This document shows, piece after piece, positions 60,605-64,000 of a DNA stretch of 64,000 nt. Made by a program: the position numbers and the translations under genes. Source of the DNA: DATFVJ01 sp963851085 (GTDB lineage: Bacteria > Actinomycetota > Actinomycetes > Streptosporangiales > Streptosporangiaceae); assembly GCA_963851085.1 (NCBI GenBank), contig CAWKNX010000010.1, forward strand, positions 124,001 to 188,000, in the 5' to 3' direction. The stretch's first letter is position 1. The number at the start of each line of letters is the position of its first letter. A model generated the notes under the pieces. That model was given only the letters and a program-made list of their open reading frames with translations, had not been told where the DNA came from and did not search any database.

Positions 60605-61007
60605 CCATTCGAAGCAGACTACGGGGACGCCATTGGTGGCGGATGACAGAAGTACTATTTCGGTTGGCAATGCCACGCTGACCGGCCGCGAACACGGCGG
60701 CTGGTTCATCGGTCATTTCATTTCTGAGGAAGCAGGAACAAGACGTACAGATGCGTTGCAGGCCAAGTGGGGACTGCACAGGGCAGGGGAGGACCGCGTC
60801 GGCCTCAATAACCACCTAGATGAGCATAGCCTTGCCATCTTGATATCCGGAAGATTCGTAATTGAGTTCCCGACCCTGGGCGAAGAAGTCATGCTCTCCC
60901 AGCCGGGCGATTATGTCCTGTACGGTCCAGGCTTCCCCCACAGCTGGCGGGCTGTGGAGGACTCGACAGTGTTGACGGTAAGGTGGCCCGCCACCGACTC
61001 GCAATGA
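60597..61007 (+). CDS. Cupin-fold protein
   Basis: 136 aa. The C-terminal two thirds is a single cupin barrel: NNHLDEHSLAILISGRFVIE, then GEEVMLSQPGDYVLYGPGFP and HSWRAVEDSTVLTVRWPA. His/Glu in HLDEHS and the His of PHSW fit the metal-ligand positions. ATG 60597 follows AGGAGG, which lies inside the end of the TIR gene; the 8-bp overlap shows coupling. As last gene of the operon it might be a small-molecule sensor or a modification enzyme. Confidence 0.75.
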   Translation: MASHSKQTTGTPLVADDRSTISVGNATLTGREHGGWFIGHFISEEAGTRRTDALQAKWGLHRAGEDRVGLNNHLDEHSLAILISGRFVIEFPTLGEEVMLSQPGDYVLYGPGFPHSWRAVEDSTVLTVRWPATDSQ

Positions 61008-61393
61008 GAAAGGGGCATTTCACCCGCCTGCTCCTGCAATGCCGACTGCTGGGCCAATGGCTCTGGCCAGAGTCGGCGCCGTGATCTCCAAGCTCCCCGG
61101 CCACTCTTCCCGGGTGGTCACCGCCCGCAAGGGACTGCTCTCTCTTTCCCCGTCCTCCTGATAGGTGCCGGGTCTTTCCGGGGAAGGTCACTGCTCAAGG
61201 GTGGCGCGTAGCGCCATCGCCGTGGCGACGCGAGGGTAGCGAGCGCCCTAATGGGAGGAACCGGGGCTGCGACAGACGCAGACTCGGTATCCCAGCCGCC
61301 GACCGGTGGGCACTCGCGAAGGCGCCCAGGCCCGTGAGGCCTGAGTCAAGATAGTGCCCCGGCCGGTGGGCGGGGACGGGCACCGCTGATGGG
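61008..61393. other. Noncoding stretch between the cupin gene and the integrase remnant
   Basis: No gene supported. The missing N-terminal part of the integrase would be expected here, but no matching frame was found. Confidence 0.45.
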
Positions 61394-61860
61394 ATGTCGT
61401 ATGCCGGTCCCGTTGCTCCGGAGGTGGCTAGGGACTGGACCGACGACGGCGGCCGTCGAGACGTTCGGGAGATGCCCAAGCACCGCGCCAAGGGAGAAAC
61501 CCGCGGACCGATTCCCGTCGCGCCGCAACAGGTAAAGCTCTTCCGTGCTCGCCTCGATGAGTATGGCACCGGGGACGACGGCCGCGTGTTCCGCGGACTG
61601 CGCTCGGAGGTTGTGTCAGGTGAGACCTTGCGGAAGGTGTGGGCGAGAGCGCGAGGGCAAGCACTGACCGAGAAGGAGCGCGAGTCCCCGTTGGCCAAGC
61701 GGCCGTACGACCTCAGGCATACGTGCCTATCCACGTTGCTCAACGCGGGCGTAGCGCCCAAGCAGGTGGCCGAATGGGCAGGACACAGCGTGGAAGTCTT
61801 GCTCCGGACATACGCCGAGTGCTTGGTCGGTCATACCCACGTAGCCCGACGGGCCTCGCC
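61394..61860 (+). pseudogene. Truncated tyrosine recombinase (integrase), catalytic-domain remnant
   Basis: Translation contains DWTDDGGRRDVREMPKHRAK and RGPIPVAPQQVKLFRARLDE, then RPYDLRHTCLSTLLNAGVAP (Arg-His box), QVAEWAGHSVEVLLRTYAEC (second His and nucleophilic Tyr). These are the C-terminal catalytic boxes of actinobacterial phage-type integrases. The core-binding domain and the first catalytic Arg are missing, and after the Tyr the frame loses family resemblance, running on through Arg-rich sequence into tRNA-Glu. Clear relic of a mobile element. Confidence 0.75.
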
Positions 61861-62215
61861 GAAGCTTCGAGGCCAGCGCCGGCGGGCGGAATGTGGATCT
61901 GCTTCGCGGACGGGGCCGGGTGGATGTCGTGGCGGGCACGCGCCTCTCGCGCGCCACGGCAGCTATCGGGTCGACGTTGCCTGGTGCGGTGCCGTGATGT
62001 TCGCGCACAACTGGGCGGACCTGCCTGTGGCCAAACGGGAAGCCTCCCGGTTAACCTCCTGCCCCTGCTGTGGCGGAACGGCACTGCCCCAGCGCCGTTG
62101 CCCGGAGCGGTGTCCGATTCGGCCGCCTGGCAGGAACCCGCTATGCTGGCCTAGCCGTTACGTCCCCCGGCATTGCCAGGCGGTGTGGCGTGACGCGCTC
62201 AGGTACGGCAGTCTG

Positions 62216-62288
62216 GCCCCGTCGTCTAGCGGCCTAGGACGCCGCCCTCTCAAGGCGGTAGCGCCGGTTCAAATCCGGTCGGGGCTAC
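62216..62288 (+). tRNA. tRNA-Glu (CUC)
   Basis: About 73 nt. Acceptor GCCCCG (62216-62221) pairs with CGGGGC (62280-62285). The D-arm is TCTAGCGGCCTAGGA, anticodon stem CCGCC/GGCGG encloses CTCTCAA with anticodon CTC, and the T-arm is CCGGTTCAAATCCGG. CCA not encoded. A hairpin terminator follows at 62304. Right border of the island. Confidence 0.93.
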
Positions 62289-62303
62289 TCGTGTAGTAGC
62301 AGC

Positions 62304-62350
62304 TCAAGGGCCTGACCGGCAGGCATCGCGGTCAGGCCCTTGATCATTTG
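62304..62350 (+). terminator. 15-bp hairpin terminator after tRNA-Glu
   Basis: TCAAGGGCCTGACCG (62304-62318) is the exact reverse complement of 62329-62343, 10-base loop, followed by TCATTTG. Confidence 0.8.
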
Positions 62351-62901
62351 GCCGCATGGTGACCGCAGGACTGGCCGGCGCTGAACGGCCGAGCACGCCA
62401 CGGGTCGGTACGGGGTGGCATCCTGATGCTCAACTAGCTTCACCTACTCCGCGCTGGCTGTACCGCCGCGCGCCGCCCGGTGCGAGCTGTCCGGTCCCGG
62501 TGGAACTGGGGCAGACCTTCTGATCTGAGGCATCCGGTGCTTCGTCCGCTTGACCTAATGCATGGCCGCACAAGGCAGTCGGCTAACGGCAGCTTGTATG
62601 AAGCAGCAGCGTCGCCGTAGGCGGCGGGCGGTACTCAGGATGCCTCATGATCAACGGGACGAGGCGCATCAATGGCGGTCCCGCTCAATCTGAGTCGTTG
62701 CCGGACCGAGGGAAGACAAGATCCTGTCCCGGGCGACGGCAAGATTGCCGCCCGAGCGGCCCGGCCAGGCGCTGCACCGGCGCCAGCACGCGGTGGCTTG
62801 ACCCGGGCGCGCCCGATGCGCCCCGCCCGCCGGTCTTTCCGCGGTTATCGACTGACAGGCGGGTATCGACTGACAGGCAGCGACCCGCCCCAACGGGTCT
62901 G
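62351..62901. other. Noncoding stretch between tRNA-Glu and the membrane protein
   Basis: About 550 bp. Open frames here are Arg/Pro-rich shadows without motifs. A short direct repeat ATCGACTGACAGGC (near 62847 and 62866) is the only structure noticed. Confidence 0.45.
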
Positions 62902-63999
62902 TCACGCCCCCTCGGGGAGGCCCTCGGGTCGGGTGGCGGCCGGTGGGTAGCGGAGGTGACCGCGCAGCGCGCCGAGGGCGGCGCCGATGAGCGGCACGAT
63001 CAGCAACGCGATGGCCCCGTCGCCGGCCCCGTTGACGCTCTCCTCGAAGTAGTACTCGTGGCGCAGGTTGGCCGGGATGACGATGGTGCTCGGCTCGCAG
63101 GTGGGGCAGATGCCATCGCCGGCGGCTTGGTGCGGCCCGGTGACGTGGTGCGGCGATAGCGCGATCGTCAGGGTGGTGAACAGCGCCACCAGGATGGCCG
63201 CGGTGGCCATGGCGCCGGCGGTGGCCAGCAGGGCCTGCCGGGCCGGGCTGAGGATGGCAGGCCGGCTGTCGCGGTCGGCCAGGCGGGTGGCCGCGGCGTG
63301 CACGGCCGCGGGGACGGCCAGCGCGGCCAGGACGAAGCAGGCGAGCACCAGGTAGTCCGCGACGACGACAGGTCCGCCGTGCAGGGAGTGAGCGGCTGTC
63401 TCGGCCGTGTCGTTGATGCCGAAGGGTGCCAGCGGGTAGAGCACCCCGGCGGTCAGTGCTCCGATGCCCAGCGCAAGAGGCAGGACCCGGCGGGTGAACT
63501 GGGCGCGGCGGGAGGTCAGGATGAGCAGTCCGGCCACGTAGCCGGCGAGGATCAGCAGGAACGCCACGTCCATCGCCCAGATGGGCGGGATGACGGGGAA
63601 GTACCTGCCGAGTTGGCTGCCGATGCGCTGCTGGACGGCGGTGGCGGCGATCAGCGCGAGCACCACCGCGTACCCACCCACCCGGACCAGTCGAGGCGCC
63701 CAGCCCGGGCGTACCGGCCCGACGTAACGGCGTACCAGTAGCGGCAGCCCGGCCAGCAGGACCAGGGTGCCCACCACGTACATCCGGTTGACCGGGGTGG
63801 CGGAGTTCGTCGAGGCGCCCGGCCAGGCGATCCACACCAGCCCCACCGCCCCGGCCGCGAAGGCCAGTGCCTGGATGATCCGGTTCATGAGTACCTCCCG
63901 TGTCACGAGCCACAGCCCGCCGCCCAGCCAGGCCAGCCGGGCCGAGGGGGTGGGCTGGTCGTCGGTCTCGGCCAGCAGGGCGTGCACCCAGTCGCGGCG
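62902..63999 (-). CDS. Multi-spanning membrane protein (5' end beyond the window)
   Basis: At least 365 aa in frame to the window edge. The visible N-terminal part reads RRDWVHALLAETDDQPTPSA and ARLAWLGGGLWLVTREVLM. About seven hydrophobic helices follow (for example IIQALAFAAGAVGLVWIAWP, AMDVAFLLILAGYVAGLLIL, VVVADYLVLACFVLAALAVP, ALLATAGAMATAAILVALFT), with an extracytoplasmic loop containing GICPTCEPSTI and a final TM before a Pro-rich tail. No transporter or enzyme signature is recognised. ATG 63987 could be the start, but the coding-like sequence continues to the edge. Confidence 0.7.
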   Translation of the reverse strand, partial: RRDWVHALLAETDDQPTPSARLAWLGGGLWLVTREVLMNRIIQALAFAAGAVGLVWIAWPGASTNSATPVNRMYVVGTLVLLAGLPLLVRRYVGPVRPGWAPRLVRVGGYAVVLALIAATAVQQRIGSQLGRYFPVIPPIWAMDVAFLLILAGYVAGLLILTSRRAQFTRRVLPLALGIGALTAGVLYPLAPFGINDTAETAAHSLHGGPVVVADYLVLACFVLAALAVPAAVHAAATRLADRDSRPAILSPARQALLATAGAMATAAILVALFTTLTIALSPHHVTGPHQAAGDGICPTCEPSTIVIPANLRHEYYFEESVNGAGDGAIALLIVPLIGAALGALRGHLRYPPAATRPEGLPEGA

Positions 64000-64000
64000 G

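Noticed and set aside
57960..61007. Assignment to the FxSxx-COOH (Fxs) system
   Set aside because: Fxs clusters also pair radical SAM and TIR-like proteins, but no short peptide ending FxSxx was found near the operon and the cupin is not part of that set as I know it; kept as a comparison only.
61195..61761. Minus-strand frame opposite the integrase remnant
   Set aside because: No recognisable domain; the plus strand carries clear recombinase catalytic boxes over the same bases.
61861..62296. C-terminal extension of the integrase
   Set aside because: The frame stays open through Arg-rich sequence into tRNA-Glu but loses all integrase similarity after the catalytic Tyr; treated as a decayed remnant.

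Overview
The window is a stretch of high-GC actinobacterial chromosome. The gene content fits a Streptosporangiales- or Streptomyces-like actinomycete: two GGDEF-EAL c-di-GMP proteins, a BTAD/SARP-type regulator, an S-adenosylmethionine-dependent methyltransferase of the DUF574 type, Uma2 proteins, GatCAB, an NAD-dependent ligase and a PknB-like kinase. The order etfBA - cysteine desulfurase - mnmA - ligA - GGDEF/EAL - gatCAB - GGDEF/EAL - ilvBNC - serA - leuB - ilvE - cimA - gltX is, from memory, broadly that of Streptomyces chromosomes, so most of the window is core genome. The family-level placement is inference.

Layout. 1-8.3 kb: end of an enoyl-CoA hydratase, a small conserved gene, an SDR, a membrane-anchored Ser/Thr kinase, etfB/etfA, a cysteine desulfurase and mnmA, the last two forming a tRNA 2-thiouridylation sulfur relay. 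8.4-13.7 kb: an accessory block with a BTAD-domain regulator and two uncharacterised neighbours that appear to share a domain. A seven-unit array of 11-bp direct repeats lies in front of the regulator, and an 11-bp minisatellite (18 perfect copies) directly follows its stop codon. 13.8-29.8 kb: a MetE/UROD-fold protein, ligA, a GGDEF-EAL protein, an LLM-class oxidoreductase, an HtrA-like protease, gatCAB and a PAS-GGDEF-EAL protein. 30.2-42.9 kb: branched-chain amino acid and serine biosynthesis (ilvB, ilvN, ilvC, serA, leuB, ilvE, cimA), with a toxin-antitoxin pair before cimA. ilvB and cimA each have a short leader peptide rich in the pathway's own amino acids followed by a terminator hairpin. 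ilvB, leuB and cimA also share a 15-bp palindrome upstream.

43.2-51.3 kb: a decayed secreted-protein remnant, a PYROXD2/CrtI-like oxidoreductase and a leftward fructose PTS operon (fruR-fruK-EIIA-fruA-ptsH-ptsI) in which fruK and fruA carry frameshifts. 51.4-56.8 kb: three tandem Uma2 paralogues, a DUF574 methyltransferase, an FAH-family protein and gltX. 56.8-62.3 kb: a genomic island between tRNA-Gln(CUG) and tRNA-Glu(CUC). It holds a compact operon (small membrane/cysteine-containing protein, radical SAM protein with SPASM-like cysteines, TIR-domain protein, cupin) and a truncated tyrosine integrase. This operon is the best candidate for an undescribed system. The window ends inside a multi-spanning membrane protein.

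Other recurrent structure: an imperfect palindrome of about 55 bp present in three intergenic regions, tandem duplications that start at or span stop codons (BTAD regulator, ilvN, serA, fruK), and several perfect long hairpins.
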